Source: Neocallimastix lanati (nom. inval.)
Taxonomy: Eukaryota > Neocallimastigomycota > Neocallimastigomycetes > Neocallimastigales > Neocallimastigaceae
Reading direction: 5' to 3'
NCBI GenBank assembly: GCA_016946835.1
Contig: JACVTC010000040.1
Location: 805,001-869,000 of the forward strand
Length of the DNA stretch: 64,000 nucleotides
This document shows positions 41,241-54,292 of this stretch, piece by piece; within the stretch, counting starts at the first letter, position 1; each line of letters opens with the position of its first letter. The position numbers and the translations under genes were made by a program. The notes below the pieces were generated by a model. The model had not been told where the DNA came from. It saw only the letters and a list, made by a program, of their open reading frames with translations, and did not search any database.

Positions 41241-42261
41241 TTTTTTATTTTTCTTTTTTTTTTTGTTTTTATTTTACTATAGTGTATAATTCAATTATAC
41301 AAATTTAGAACAGAATATTCCACCAGTGTTTTATTGTTATTATTATTATTAAGAAAAGGTTTAAAAAAGTGAGTTAAGAAGTATAGGTATTATAAAATCA
41401 TCAAAATTTTCAAATTTAATCAATTTTTTTTGTTTATTTAAGATTAAAATATTATAAATTTTATAATGGTTTAAATTTTTAAATTTGTATAATATGAAGA
41501 ATATCGAATCAGAGTGTTGGATCGATAATTGAAACATTTACAATATATATAAATAGATATAAATTATATAATATATAATATAAAAATAAAAAATAGAAAA
41601 AAAAAAAATGTAAAAATGTAAAATTATTTAGTGAATATAAATGATTATATTGATTATATCTTTTCTTTTATATAATATAACATCAAAAAATATTTTATTT
41701 TAAAAATTTATATAATTCTCTTACGTTTCTTTTCTTAATTAAAGATATTAATTATTAATTATGCTTTTTAGTTTTAATTATTTTTAAATTTTAATTAATT
41801 ATTTATTTTTATTATTTTATTTACTAGTAAAAATAAAACAAACCCCCAACCAAGAAAAAAAAAACAAATACTTCTGTTGATAGTTTTTGTCTTTCTTTCT
41901 TTTGATGATTATTTTTATATATTATTAAAAAAATAAAAAAATAAAAAAAAAAAATAATTTTTTTTTCTATTATGTTTTATTTTATTATTAAATGTTTTAA
42001 AATTAAATAAACCCTTTTTTTTTATTATTTTATTATTTTATATTATTTTATTTTATTTTATTATTTTATATTATTTTAATTTCTAATTTTTTAAAATGAA
42101 ATTTTAATTATTAAATGATACAATTATAATATAATATAATATAATATGATATAATATATCATTAAATATAAATTGATATTTAATATATAAATTTATATTT
42201 ATTTAATTTATATATTAAATGTCAATTGACATAATAAAATTTATTCATTTCTTTTATTCTT

Positions 42262-42275
42262 CTATTAATTAAATA

Positions 42276-42338
<63 letters not shown>

Positions 42339-42408
42339 ATAGAAATAAGTAAATAAATAAATAGATATAAGTAAATAAATAAATAGATATAAGTAAATAA
42401 ATAAATGT
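42262..42408. repeat. AAAT microsatellite with AGATATAAGT interruptions
   Basis: About 80 bases of (AAAT)n, then three repeats of a larger unit AAATAAATAGATATAAGTAA. Confidence 0.92.
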
Positions 42409-43259
42409 TTTTGTTTTTGTTTTATTAAATATTTTTTTAATTTAAATTTAATTTATTTTATATGAAATAGAATTCATGATATGAAGGGTTAGGAATCAAT
42501 TAATTTTAATAATTAAAAAAATATAAAAATAATAAAAAATTATTTGAAATAAAATTTTTTTAAATTTTTTAATTATTAATTATGTCTATTAAATAATAAT
42601 AAATAAGGTTCTTTGCCGTATTTAATCTATTGAATTTAATGATGATAAAACATTTTAATAGGATTTAAAGTTTTAAAAAATTTATTTATTTATTTAAAAA
42701 ATTAATATATTCTAATATAATCTAATATATTATTGAAAATAACATAACAACTATTCATTTATGTAAATGAATGAATTTATAATTATCTAAATATTTTATT
42801 TCATATTAACCAGTATTAATAAGTGAATGAATGAAATATTAGTAAATAAATAAATAAAAATAAATAAATAAATAAATAAAAAGATTTAATTTATATAATA
42901 ATAAAAAAAAAATAAACATAAATTTCCTTTTATTGATTTAATAATAATTCTTTAATGATTAAATGAAATAATTAAAATCTAATAATTTATTATTTATTAT
43001 TTAATTATTTATGATTTATTTATTAATTATTTAATTATTTATTATTTAATTATTTATGATGTATATTAAAATGAAGGGAATAATAAATTAGCAAGGATTA
43101 ATGATATGAATGACAGCAATAAAAAATTAATTATTAAATGGAAATTGCATCTTTTAACAATGGTAAAAAGTAATAACTATTTAATCATAAATGATTAACT
43201 ACATTTATTAAAAAGTAATAATTATAATAATTATAACAATTATAATAATTAAAAGATCA

Positions 43260-43382
43260 TAATGATTAAATGACTATAATAATTAAATAATTATAGTAAT
43301 TAATGATTAAATGACTATAATAATTAAATAATTATAGTAATTAATGATTAAATGACTATAATAATTAAATAATTATAGTAAT
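43260..43382. repeat. 41-base tandem repeat, three exact copies
   Basis: Units 43260-43300, 43301-43341 and 43342-43382, each TAATGATTAAATGACTATAA followed by TAATTAAATAATTATAGTAAT. ACTATAATAATT and AATTATAGT within a unit can pair. Confidence 0.92.
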
Positions 43383-44523
43383 TATAGTTAATTACTAATA
43401 CCAATAACTGATTTTAATATAATGAATAAATAATACATAGAAATGAGCGGATAATTGATATAATTAACAACAACGGATTTATTACTATTTTATTCTTTCT
43501 ATTTCATTAAGAAGTTTTAAATATATAAAAGATATTAAAATTAAATAAAAAGAAAGCGTATATTTCTTTATCAATTTTTCATTCTATCTGTATATACCTA
43601 TATATGTATATATAGATATCATTTCATTTGATAAAGATTAATATTTTTAAATACTTAAAAAATAATAATATTATAAATATAGATATAATGATATAAATGC
43701 TTATTAATTATTTATTTTCTATTACTTTCTAATTACATATAACCTTTTTATTTCATATATCTTTAATTATGGTTTTTATTAATATATTTATTTATCATTC
43801 ATTTATTACTAAACATTTCAAAGACATAACTTTCTTTCTTTCTTTAGAGATACATACATAAACTATTATATTAATTATTATTTTTCTTTTTTTTCTTTTT
43901 TTTTTTTTTTTAATTTTTTTTATTAAAAAAAGAATTCTAAAAGTTCAATAAATAGTTCTTTTTTTGTGTTTGCGTGTGTATTTCTTTATTCATTTTTATA
44001 ATTATCAATTGTTAAATTTTCAAAAATGTTTTGTAAAAATTTTGATTACTCCTTTATACCTATATAATTATTAATATTAATATTTATCTATTTATTTATT
44101 TATTTATATATCAATTTATTTATTTATTTATATATTTATTTTATATATATAATTATTGTATTTAATATAAAAAATTAAAACATTTATTTATTTCTTTATC
44201 ATCCGTTTTTTTAATTTAATTAAATTAAAAATAATATGATGTGTGTAACGTAACACAAATAATTTCAATGAAAGTTACACAAATATTTGATACTATTTAA
44301 TTTAAGCCAATGAAAAAAAAAGAAATGAAAAATTAAAATAAAAATTTTTTATATATTATATATAAATATTAAATATTAAATATATAAATATATAAATATT
44401 AAATATATAAAATATAAACACAAAAAAATTTTTAATATTTATTTTTTTTTTTTTGTTTTTATGTTTCATATAATAAATAAATAAATATATAAATAAATAA
44501 ATAAATAAATAAATAATAAATTA

Positions 44524-44556
<33 letters not shown>

Positions 44557-47139
44557 AAAATATATTAAATTTTTAAAATTATTTAAATTTATTCAAATAA
44601 AAAAAAAAAATTTTTTTTTTGTTTCATTTTTAATATTTATATTATTAAATATATAATAAAATGAAACAAAATAAATTAAAAAAAATGTTTTATGAATTAA
44701 AAAAAAAAAAATTATTAAAAATGCTTTAAAAATTATTTTAATACATGAAGAGAAGAAAAGAAGAGAAGAAAGAAGAAGAGAAGAAAAGAACAGATATCAT
44801 TAACTATATTCTATATTCTTTTATAATTTTTTTTATAATTTATTTAATTTTAGTTAAATAAAAAAAATTAAAATTGAAAAGTTTTTTTTTTTTATTATTA
44901 TTATTACTTTTTTTTAATAATTATTAAAATAGTTTATTAAAAAAAAAAAAAAAAAAGATTGGAATAAAATATTAGAAATATAAAATGAAATTATTATCAT
45001 TCTTTTTAAGAATATTATAAATATTAGCCAGAAGAAAAAAAATTTTTTTTGATCCTAAAATTAAAATTGTTGGTGGTGTCCAAAGGAGTCAAAATCCAGA
45101 ATTATTTCTATTTCTTCCTTAAATAAAGAATTCTTTAAATATAAATATATTATAAATATATGAGAGTTTGATAGTATTCATTTTAATAAAATAAATGAAT
45201 TATATAATATATTTTATACATATATATATATATATATATTTTTCATATTTTTTGGTATCGGTTATAATGCAAAAAGATCACTATTGATATACCCAAGTAT
45301 TATAAAAACTTTTATGGATATAATTTTATGATATGTACATATATATATATATTTTTTAAAATTTTATTTTTTAATGGAATGTACATGTTAGTTTCAAAAA
45401 AAAAAAAAAAAAAAAAAAAGAAAAAAAGACTAATAATTAAAATAATAATGATACCAATAATAATCTATTATTATTAACCTTTTTTAAATTTAAAAAGTAT
45501 TTTTTAAATAAGTTTTTAATAATGAAAATGAGACTTTATTTTTTTTTTTTTGTAATTTATATTATATACTTATTTTGCTTTTATTTTATACAGTTTTAAT
45601 ATAAAATTATTTTAACATTAATCATAATAATATATTATTAAAAAAATGAATAGAGGTACATATAATAATAATGATAATTATAACAATAAGAATACAGAAA
45701 AAACAATAAAATATAAAATGAAATGGAATATTATTTAATTTTATATATGTATATGGAGGTATTATATATATAATTAAATGTAACAAAAATAAAAATGAAA
45801 TATAAAACATATTTTTTAATATAAAAAAAGATGATATTAAATAATCAATTAATTTTCTAATATCAAAAAAAAAATAATATTTATTTTTATTAAAAATTAT
45901 ATATTAAGGGAATTAAGATGATATATATATAAAATTTAAAAAGAAAAAATTATTATAAAAAATCTTAAAAAAAATAAATGATTTTATATATATAGAAAAT
46001 GTGTTTTTTCTTATTTTATGTATGTAAAATAAAAAAAAAAAAAAAAAAGAAAAAAAAAATTTTTTTTTTTTCTAATCCTAATACCATAATTTCTAATCAT
46101 TTCTTTGATTATCACCCACCATAAGATTCCCAAGGATATTGATGAATGAATTATCATCATATAATAATATGTTAAATGTTATAATATAATATTTTATTTT
46201 AATTATTTAACATCTGTGTTAATTTTTTTTTTTTAATCTTTAATTAATTACAATCTCATTGGCAATATATATATATAATTATTCATAAATTCTATTAAAA
46301 AAAAAAAAAAAAACTGTAATAAATTTTACGTTTTTTTTTTTTTGTTTTTTTTTTAACAAGGTTCATATTTAAAAAAAAAACAATAACAATAATAGTCCAG
46401 AAAAATTATCAATATATAAAATAAAGAATTTAAAATTATCTAATAAATTTTGACGACTTTATGTATCATTATTTTGAGAATAGTTTCAGAAAAAAAAAAT
46501 AATAGTAATAATAATAAAAAGTAATGATTGTTTTAATAGTGAACTATAAATTAAAATAAGCTAATAATAACTATTAATTCTACCAAATGAAAGCATTTTT
46601 ACAATATAGTTAAATATTTATTTTATATTCATGTTGTATTTGTTCTAAATATTGTATTAATGGAAAATATTTATTTATACATATAAAACTATTGTATAAC
46701 ATTAATTATATATATACAATATATATAATATGTATATAGAAATACCCAATGTTTTTAATAATGACTTTTATATATATATATATATGTATTTTCTTTTAGA
46801 TAGAATGAAAAGAATGGAGGGACAGAGTTTGAAACACAGCTTTTAAAAAAATAAAAAAAAAAATTTAATAGGAATAATAATTAAATAAAAAAAAATTTTT
46901 TTTTTTTATTCTGTTAAATATCAAAGTAAAAATTATTTAATATCAAAGATTTAATTTTTTTTTTTTAAATTGTATATAATATATTTTAGTAAATATAATA
47001 ATTAAAACTTTGTTTTTTTAATTTTTTTATTTATTTTTTTTTAATTTTTAAATTATTTTAAATGAGTCCTTGTTGCAAAAAAATATTTTATTCTAATTCA
47101 ATTTATGAAATTATATAAATATATATGAATACATATTAT

Positions 47140-47580
47140 AATTATAATTATTATTTAATTATTTATTATTTATTATTTAATTATTTATTATTTATTATTT
47201 AATTATTTATTATTTATTAATTATTATTATTTAATTATTTATTATTTATTTTTATTATTTATTATTTATTATTTATTATTTATTATTTATTATTTATTAT
47301 TTATTATTTATTATTTATTATTTATTATTTATTATTTATTATTTATTATTTATTATTTATTATTTATTATTTATTATTTATATTTATTATTTATTATATA
47401 TTATATATTATTTATATTTATTATTTATTATTTATTATTTATTATTTATTATTTATTATTCAATTATTTAATAATAAATACTCTTTTTATTATTATTTTA
47501 TTATTTATTATTTATTATTTATTATTATTTATTATTATTTATTATTTATTATTTGATATTTATTATTTATCATTTGATAT
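47140..47580. repeat. TTATTA/TTATTTA simple-repeat block
   Basis: About 440 bases of ATTATTT-type units with only a few interruptions. Confidence 0.95.
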
Positions 47581-48635
47581 TTTACTCTATTTAAGCAATA
47601 ATAAAAAAAGATAAAAAAAGATGAAAATTTTACTATTAATCAAAAAAAAAAAAAAAAAACTATTTGATAATTAATATTTAATTAATATATATAATATATA
47701 AATAGATAAAAATGCAGAAAAAAAAATAATAAAAGAAATAATATAATTTTTTTTTAAATTTATTATTATTATTATTTTTATTAAATAACCAATATTTATA
47801 TTAATAAATATATAAATAAATAAATTTTAATTTTATTTATTTATTTAATTATTATTATTATTTTTTTTTTTTACAAATAAAAAAAGGGAAGATGATAGAA
47901 TATATACATAAATATATATAAATATATGTATATAAATAAATAATTATTTTAATTATTATTTTTTAAAGTAATACTAAAAAAAAAAAAGGAAAGTGATTAA
48001 AGTATAAATGTTATTAAATTAGATAATTATAAATTATATATAAAAATAAATATTATAAACTAAAAAAAAAAAAAAAAATAAAATAAAATAAAAACAAAAT
48101 TCTTTTATATATATATTATTACTACTACTATTATTTACTGTTAATTATTATTCTAATTCTAAATTCTAATTCTAAATTCTATTTAATTTTTATATCTATA
48201 TATGAAAATTAAATATTAAAATTATTAATTTTAATATTTACATAAAAAAAAAAAAAAAAAGAATAAAAAAATTATATAAATATATAAATATATATATATA
48301 TATATAAATATATAGTATGATTATATTTTGGCTATTAAAAAGTTATCTTACAAATAAATAAAAAAAAAAAGATTAGTATTAAAAATAAAATTAAAGTGAA
48401 TTTTTTTTTTAAAAAAAGAATTTTTAAGACATATTAATAAATATTTAAACTTTTTTTTTTCTTTTTTGATTTTGTTGTTGTTGCTATTATTATTATTATT
48501 GTTTTATTTTGTTAAATTTTTTTTATTTTTATTTTATTTTATTTTATTTTATTTTTTTTTTTTTGCTTGCTTGCTTTGCTTTAGATATTTAAACTTCAGC
48601 GGAAAGTTGAGTTGATTTCAATTCTATTTTGAATG

Positions 48636-48669
<34 letters not shown>

Positions 48670-49038
48670 AATAATATTTAAAATAATATTAAAAAATAAT
48701 ATAAAAATTTAATAACAATAATAATAAAAAAAAAAAAAAAAAAAAAAAAAAAGATAGATTAATATTTTAAATTATAATAAATAAATAAAAAATAAAAAAA
48801 AAAAAAAATAAATAAATATTAAAATATAGTAATAATAATAAAAGTTTCATTAGTATTTGTAATTATTATTAAATTATTTTATCTTATTATTTACTAAATC
48901 TATAAATCTATATTTATAAATTTTCTTTTTCTATTTTATTTTTTTATTTTATTTTCTATTTTATTTTATTTTATTTTATTTTTTATATTATTTTTTTTTT
49001 TTATTTCATAGTTATATTATTTTTATATTTATTATTAT

Positions 49039-52000
49039 TTATATTATTATTATTATTTTTTTTTTTGATATATTTTTACCATTGATCACTTCCATGAAAC
49101 AATTGAAACATGATTTTTGTGGTTCTTCCTCTGCTGAACGCTTTACCGTATTCTTGACACAGTTCGCACAGAATACCTTACCACAGATCCGACAGTGATG
49201 CTTTCGATTCATGAGACTGAACCGGGTGCGACAGCTATGACATTCTTTCACTCCTCGACTATTTTCCCAGTGTTCTTTACCATTCGATTTCTTATTCTTT
49301 TTATTCTTTTTATTCTTTTTTGTTTTCGCTTTCGTTTCTGTTTCTGCATCTGTTTCTGTTTCCAGGTTCGTATCTTTATCCATTGCCGAATCCGTATTCG
49401 TATCCGTGTTCGTATCCGTATTCGTGTCCGTATTCGTCGTGATCGCTTCAGTTATGGTAGTCGTCGTCATGGTCGTTGCCGTATTCGTATTGGTATAGAT
49501 ACTTCCACTGCTACCAATGTCACTCAAACTATCCACGACACTATCACTTAAGGCGGCCAAGTTTATATTCATTTGTTGTTGAAGTAATTTAAGCTCCTTA
49601 TCATTAACTTCATTATCTTCATGATCATAATCATTACCATTATTATTATGATGATGATCATCATCATGAATATTTCGTAATGAGGAATTTATATTCATAG
49701 TCGAATCTTGTAATCCTTTTTCATGGCTTTCTTCTTCTTGCCTTTCATCGGATAATAAGACATCATGTGAATTTTTATTATTATTGTTATCCTTATTTTT
49801 ATCCTTATTTTTATCCTTATTTTTATCCTTATTTTTATCATTACTATTAGATTTATCATTGGATTTATCATTGGATTTACGATTAGATTTATGACTATGG
49901 CTGTCATGATATTCCTTTTCGATGAGAAGATCCTCTACTCCAAGATTTTCTTTTTCTTTCTTGATTAGGCGATCTTTTAAATTCATGACTTCTTTTTGCT
50001 TCTTCTTCAGGAGACCATTTAATTCTTTAATCGTTTGCTGTTGCGTTTCCGTACTTTCATTTAATTCTTTAATCTTTTTCACCTTTTCTTCCAGACTGCC
50101 TCTCAAGTATTGAATCTTCTCTCTCTTCCCTTTCAATTCATAATTTAAATATTGAATGCTTCGATTGAGATCTTTCGTTTTACCTTCCAACTCTTCAATC
50201 TGATCATCTTTTTCATCCATGGTACTGTTCAATTTCGTAATGGATTGAATCTTTGTTTTTAAATCAAGATTTAAATTGATCTTCTCCATGTTTTGATCTT
50301 CAATTTGATTCTTCAATTTTCGTATGGTCAGTTCTTGCTTCTCTATATGCTTATTTAAACTCTGAATATCTTGCGCTTTATCATCACTTAGGTGTGTCAA
50401 CCGTTCAATGGATTTGTCCTTTTTGGTGTTGTCTTTCTTCAATTTCTTAATGGCTATTTCATTTTCTTCATGATCTTTCGTTAGCTGGTTTAAGGTCAGC
50501 GTAGAACTTTCATACTGTAATTTCAGCTCATTAAAATCACTGTCCCTTTCCTCCACCTTCTGCTTTAACGTATAAATGACCTTGGTTTGCTCCTCTAACC
50601 GATGATTTAAATCATTAACGGTGCTCTTCTCATCTTCAATCGCTTTATTTAAGGATTCAATAAAGACTTCTTTACGATCTAGTCTTGAATTTAATTCCTT
50701 AATCAGTTCATCCTTCACTTCCACATCACTCTTTAATTCATCAATGGTATCCATTTTTGCAATAATCGTTTGGTTCAACTCATGAATGGTGCTCTCCTTA
50801 TAAAATATTTCCGTGGATAAATCATCCTTGGTACGCGCTTTATATTCGGCATGCGTCGTTAAACTCTCGATCTGTTGATCCCGTTCATGGACGGCTTCCT
50901 TCAAGGTGTTAATGGTCTCCTCTTTATCAAGGTTTTGTTTCGTCAACTTTTCAATGATTAATTTTTTATCCTCAACGGTGATATATAGGTCGGAGATACG
51001 CTTTTCTTTGGTCTCCAGTTGTTTATTGTATTGATCCACGAAGTACTGATTTTCTTTCATTTTTCCTTCAAATTCATGAATCTGCTCGGATTTTTCATCG
51101 ACCGCCTTGTTCAATTTAACAATCAGTTCGGTCTTTTCATGTAATTCTTTGGTCATTTCTCTAAGAGTTCGCGTCGTCTCCTCTGTCTGTTGTTGTAGCG
51201 TCTTAATCGTTTTTTCATGCTCCGTTTGATTCCCGCTCATATCCTCAATATTTTCATCTCGCTTCTGAAGTTGCTGGGTTAACTCTTGAATGGTTTGCTC
51301 CTTCTTCACTATCGATCGATTTAATTCATTGAGGGCCATGTCCTTTTTTTCATTATGATATTCTAGCTCATTAATCATTTCATTCTTGAGGGAAAGATTA
51401 TCATTTAATTGTTGGAGGAGTCGATTCTTATCTTGCAGGGAACGATTTAAATTTTCAACCTGCTCATTCTTTTGTTCGAGAGTGGCTTGAAATTCAATCA
51501 CCGTGGAATTATTGGCATTCCTCAGAGATTCCAGTTCTTCCTTATACTTCATCCCTTGTCGCGCTTTTTCTTCCTCCGCTAGATTCAATTGAGAACGTAG
51601 GTCATCTAACCTTAAATTACTTTCATTGATAACGGATTCCAGTTGCTTCTTGAGAAAGTCAATGTTTCCTTCATTTTGATCCTTAGATTTAAAGAATTTA
51701 TCTTGGGACTTTTGATGATCCTCCTTTAATCTCTTGATTTCTCTTACTAATCCATCGTTTTCTTGATGAAGTTGGTTCATTTCTTCATTATAACTCTTGG
51801 TAAGCTCTTCCTTTTCTCGGATCAGTGAATTATTTCGTTGTTCTAAACCGGAAATGGTATTATTCGTTTTTTGAACGACCATTTCCAGTTGTTGGGTTAA
51901 ATCATACATCACAGAGGTTTTTTCTTTCGTCAGCGTAGTCACTTGTTCCCGAAGTTCACAGAGGGTATCCTCGGAATTCTTATTCGAACGTTCTAATTTC

Positions 52001-53262
52001 TCAATTTGTTCTTGAGAACGACGTTGCTCTCGCTCAAATTCCTTTTTTAGTTGCGCTTTCATTTTAGATTCATTGGCTTTCACCTCCCCTAATTGATTTT
52101 GCATGTCTTCAATGGAAGCATCCTTTTCTTTAATGATGAGGGTAAGGTCTTCCTTGGATTTCATATATTCTTCCATTAAGGCATTGTATTTCTGTTGGAT
52201 CGCTTCTTTTTCTTCTTCTTCCTTTTCAGTTTCCTTCATTTCCTTTGCCTCTAATTCGTTGGCTCGATTACTTTTTAGCGTTTTGAATTCCTGTTGTAAT
52301 TTCTTATACGACTGATCATACCTAGCCAACTGTAAATCTTTTTCATCTAGCTGTTTCTGGCTTTGACGAAGTAACTTTTCCAATTTTTCTTCTAATTCTT
52401 TAATGGAGCTATCCTTTTCTTCCATCAATTTATCATACGAATTACGAATTTCTTTCATGCGGCGATCTTTGGATTCCACTATCGATTGTAATCTTTCTAA
52501 TTCATCGGTCATCGATGAGGTTTGTGAGGTTAATGAGGTGGAGGATTCACTGTTACTATTTAAGTATTTATCAAGAAATCTTCTTCCGCTGGATCTTTGG
52601 GAGGATCTTAATTTATCGAATTTAAGATAGGTTAAATTTTCTTTTCTTGATTGTAATTTTTTTTCATTTTCATTTTCTTTATTTTCTTTTTCATCATTTC
52701 TATAAAATTTTCTAGTACTACTACTAGTACTACTACTACTACTATTATTACTATTTTTACTTTGTAGATCTAATGAAACTTTTGATTTAAATTTTTTTAT
52801 TTCATCAGTTTTATCATTTTCACTACTTTCATTACTATTTAATTCATCTCTTTCATTTTCATTTTCATTTTCATTTTCATTGTTATGTTCGAAAACAACA
52901 TTTCCTTCCGACGAATCTTTAGTACTTTCATCATTATTATTATTACTGGAGGAAATAATTTCATCTTCCATATCTTCTATTTTTATTTTTGATTCTGATT
53001 CTGATTCTGATTCTGATTCCGATTCCGATTCTGATTCTGAAAATTCCTCGGTAATTTCATTGGGATCCTCGGTTTGAGTTTCATTTTTTTCGAGTGGTTT
53101 TTCTGTTTCAATTTCATTAATAAGTTCATCAATAAAATCAAATGAATGTTTTGACCTTTTATTATTATTATTATTATTAAACCTTTCTAATTTTTTAGGA
53201 GTTGTCGTCGTCTTCGTAGAAGTAGTATTAGATTCATTACGTTGATTAGTTTCAACTTCCAT
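49039..53262 (-). CDS. long coiled-coil protein with C-terminal FYVE-type zinc finger (EEA1-like organisation)
   Basis: 1,407 residues in one exon, starting MEVETNQRNESN. Residues 1-240 are low-complexity (Asn, Ser, a run of Glu-Ser pairs near 75-95). Residues 245-1150 are a nearly continuous coiled coil with many short repeats of the form ..L...I/L..KDEEI..L. A Lys/Asp/Asn repeat (NKDKNKDKNKDKNKD), His- and Asp-rich stretches and a Thr-Asn-Thr-Asp repeat follow. Near 1333-1395 is a zinc finger with CHSC, RKHHCRICGKVFCANC and CFNC, eight ligands as in FYVE/PHD-like fingers. The RKHHCR motif is the phosphatidylinositol-3-phosphate site, but the WxxD motif expected just before the first Cys is not present (SRGVKECHSC). 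By analogy with EEA1 it may tether endosomal membranes. The last few residues (IIIII) come from an ATT repeat at the stop. Confidence 0.82.
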   Translation of the reverse strand: MEVETNQRNESNTTSTKTTTTPKKLERFNNNNNNKRSKHSFDFIDELINEIETEKPLEKNETQTEDPNEITEEFSESESESESESESESESKIKIEDMEDEIISSSNNNNDESTKDSSEGNVVFEHNNENENENENERDELNSNESSENDKTDEIKKFKSKVSLDLQSKNSNNSSSSSTSSSTRKFYRNDEKENKENENEKKLQSRKENLTYLKFDKLRSSQRSSGRRFLDKYLNSNSESSTSLTSQTSSMTDELERLQSIVESKDRRMKEIRNSYDKLMEEKDSSIKELEEKLEKLLRQSQKQLDEKDLQLARYDQSYKKLQQEFKTLKSNRANELEAKEMKETEKEEEEKEAIQQKYNALMEEYMKSKEDLTLIIKEKDASIEDMQNQLGEVKANESKMKAQLKKEFEREQRRSQEQIEKLERSNKNSEDTLCELREQVTTLTKEKTSVMYDLTQQLEMVVQKTNNTISGLEQRNNSLIREKEELTKSYNEEMNQLHQENDGLVREIKRLKEDHQKSQDKFFKSKDQNEGNIDFLKKQLESVINESNLRLDDLRSQLNLAEEEKARQGMKYKEELESLRNANNSTVIEFQATLEQKNEQVENLNRSLQDKNRLLQQLNDNLSLKNEMINELEYHNEKKDMALNELNRSIVKKEQTIQELTQQLQKRDENIEDMSGNQTEHEKTIKTLQQQTEETTRTLREMTKELHEKTELIVKLNKAVDEKSEQIHEFEGKMKENQYFVDQYNKQLETKEKRISDLYITVEDKKLIIEKLTKQNLDKEETINTLKEAVHERDQQIESLTTHAEYKARTKDDLSTEIFYKESTIHELNQTIIAKMDTIDELKSDVEVKDELIKELNSRLDRKEVFIESLNKAIEDEKSTVNDLNHRLEEQTKVIYTLKQKVEERDSDFNELKLQYESSTLTLNQLTKDHEENEIAIKKLKKDNTKKDKSIERLTHLSDDKAQDIQSLNKHIEKQELTIRKLKNQIEDQNMEKINLNLDLKTKIQSITKLNSTMDEKDDQIEELEGKTKDLNRSIQYLNYELKGKREKIQYLRGSLEEKVKKIKELNESTETQQQTIKELNGLLKKKQKEVMNLKDRLIKKEKENLGVEDLLIEKEYHDSHSHKSNRKSNDKSNDKSNSNDKNKDKNKDKNKDKNKDNNNNKNSHDVLLSDERQEEESHEKGLQDSTMNINSSLRNIHDDDHHHNNNGNDYDHEDNEVNDKELKLLQQQMNINLAALSDSVVDSLSDIGSSGSIYTNTNTATTMTTTTITEAITTNTDTNTDTNTDTNTDSAMDKDTNLETETDAETETKAKTKKNKKNKKNKKSNGKEHWENSRGVKECHSCRTRFSLMNRKHHCRICGKVFCANCVKNTVKRSAEEEPQKSCFNCFMEVINGKNISKKKIIIII

Positions 53263-53318
53263 GATAAAAAAAAAAAAAAAACTATTTTATATAAAATGTA
53301 TTATTTATTATTATTATA

Positions 53319-53352
<34 letters not shown>

Positions 53353-53752
53353 TTATTTATTATTATTTATCATTATTATTATTTATTATTTTTTATTTTT
53401 TTATTTTTTATTTTTATTTTTTTTTATTTATTTTTAATTATTTATTTTTTAGCAGACTTCTTTCAAAATTTACCTTTTTTTTTAAGATACTTATTATGAT
53501 AGTTAATTTATACTTTCTAAGTAAGAAATAAATCACAACAATAAATAATAAATATATTCAAATATATATTTTTATTACTATATTATTTATTTATTTATCT
53601 ATTAATTGATTTATCTATTTATTTAACTATCTATCTATTAATTTATCTATTAATATATATATGTTTTTTTATTACAGAAAAGTTGAATATTTAATTAAAG
53701 AAAAAAAATTTTATGTTTTATTTTTTATTTTATTTTGGTTATGTTGTGCTTT

Positions 53753-53786
<34 letters not shown>

Positions 53787-54260
53787 TTTTTTATTAAAAT
53801 ATGTTGTTTATCAAACTAAAAGGAATCAAAATTCTAATTAGGAATTAAAAAAAAAAAAAAAAAAAAAGAAAAGATAAGAAAAAAAAGTACAATATAATTA
53901 CACAAACAAATAAATTAATAAAAAGATATTATAAGTACATAATAATTTATACAATAATTTATATAATTCCAAAAAATGAAATTCAAGAAAAGATTTCTTT
54001 CAATTAAATAATAAATAATAAATTATGAATCATATTTATTGTGAGGATATTTTAATTTGTTATATATATATATATTTATATATTACTATATTTCAAATTC
54101 TTAATTAGAAATCATATTCCATTATATATACATTATATAATTTGGTAATGAATTTTTTTTTTTTATAAATCCAACAATTAAAAATATGTTAAAAATCTTT
54201 ATTAGTTATTATATCTCCAATATTCCATTAAAATTGCTTCATGAATTATAAATATATGAA

Positions 54261-54292
<32 letters not shown>

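Larger units (their letters stand above)
41241..48600. other. long A+T-rich spacer without recognisable genes
   Basis: I see no coding region I can support. It is dominated by A/T homopolymers and simple repeats: (AAAT)n near 42270-42410, a 41-base tandem repeat at 43260-43382, (TTTA)n near 44090-44130, and a very long TTATTA/TTATTTA block at 47140-47580. A short ATG frame at 44984 (MKLLSFFLRIL) looks like a stray signal-peptide-like fragment. Confidence 0.6.

Noticed and set aside
44228-44282. TGTGTAACGTAACACA near-palindrome with a GTTACAC nearby, possibly an S/L-type end
   Set aside because: Only the short terminal string resembles S/L. No second end, hairpin or tRNA-like block was found around it.
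44980-45130. Possible secreted-protein gene starting MKLLSFF
   Set aside because: Stops after 11 codons; the later coding-like pieces are too short to support a gene.
49195-49551. 118-codon plus-strand frame rich in Arg, Ile, Phe and Cys
   Set aside because: Antisense shadow of the FYVE gene's Thr-Asn-Asp and Lys-rich repeats.
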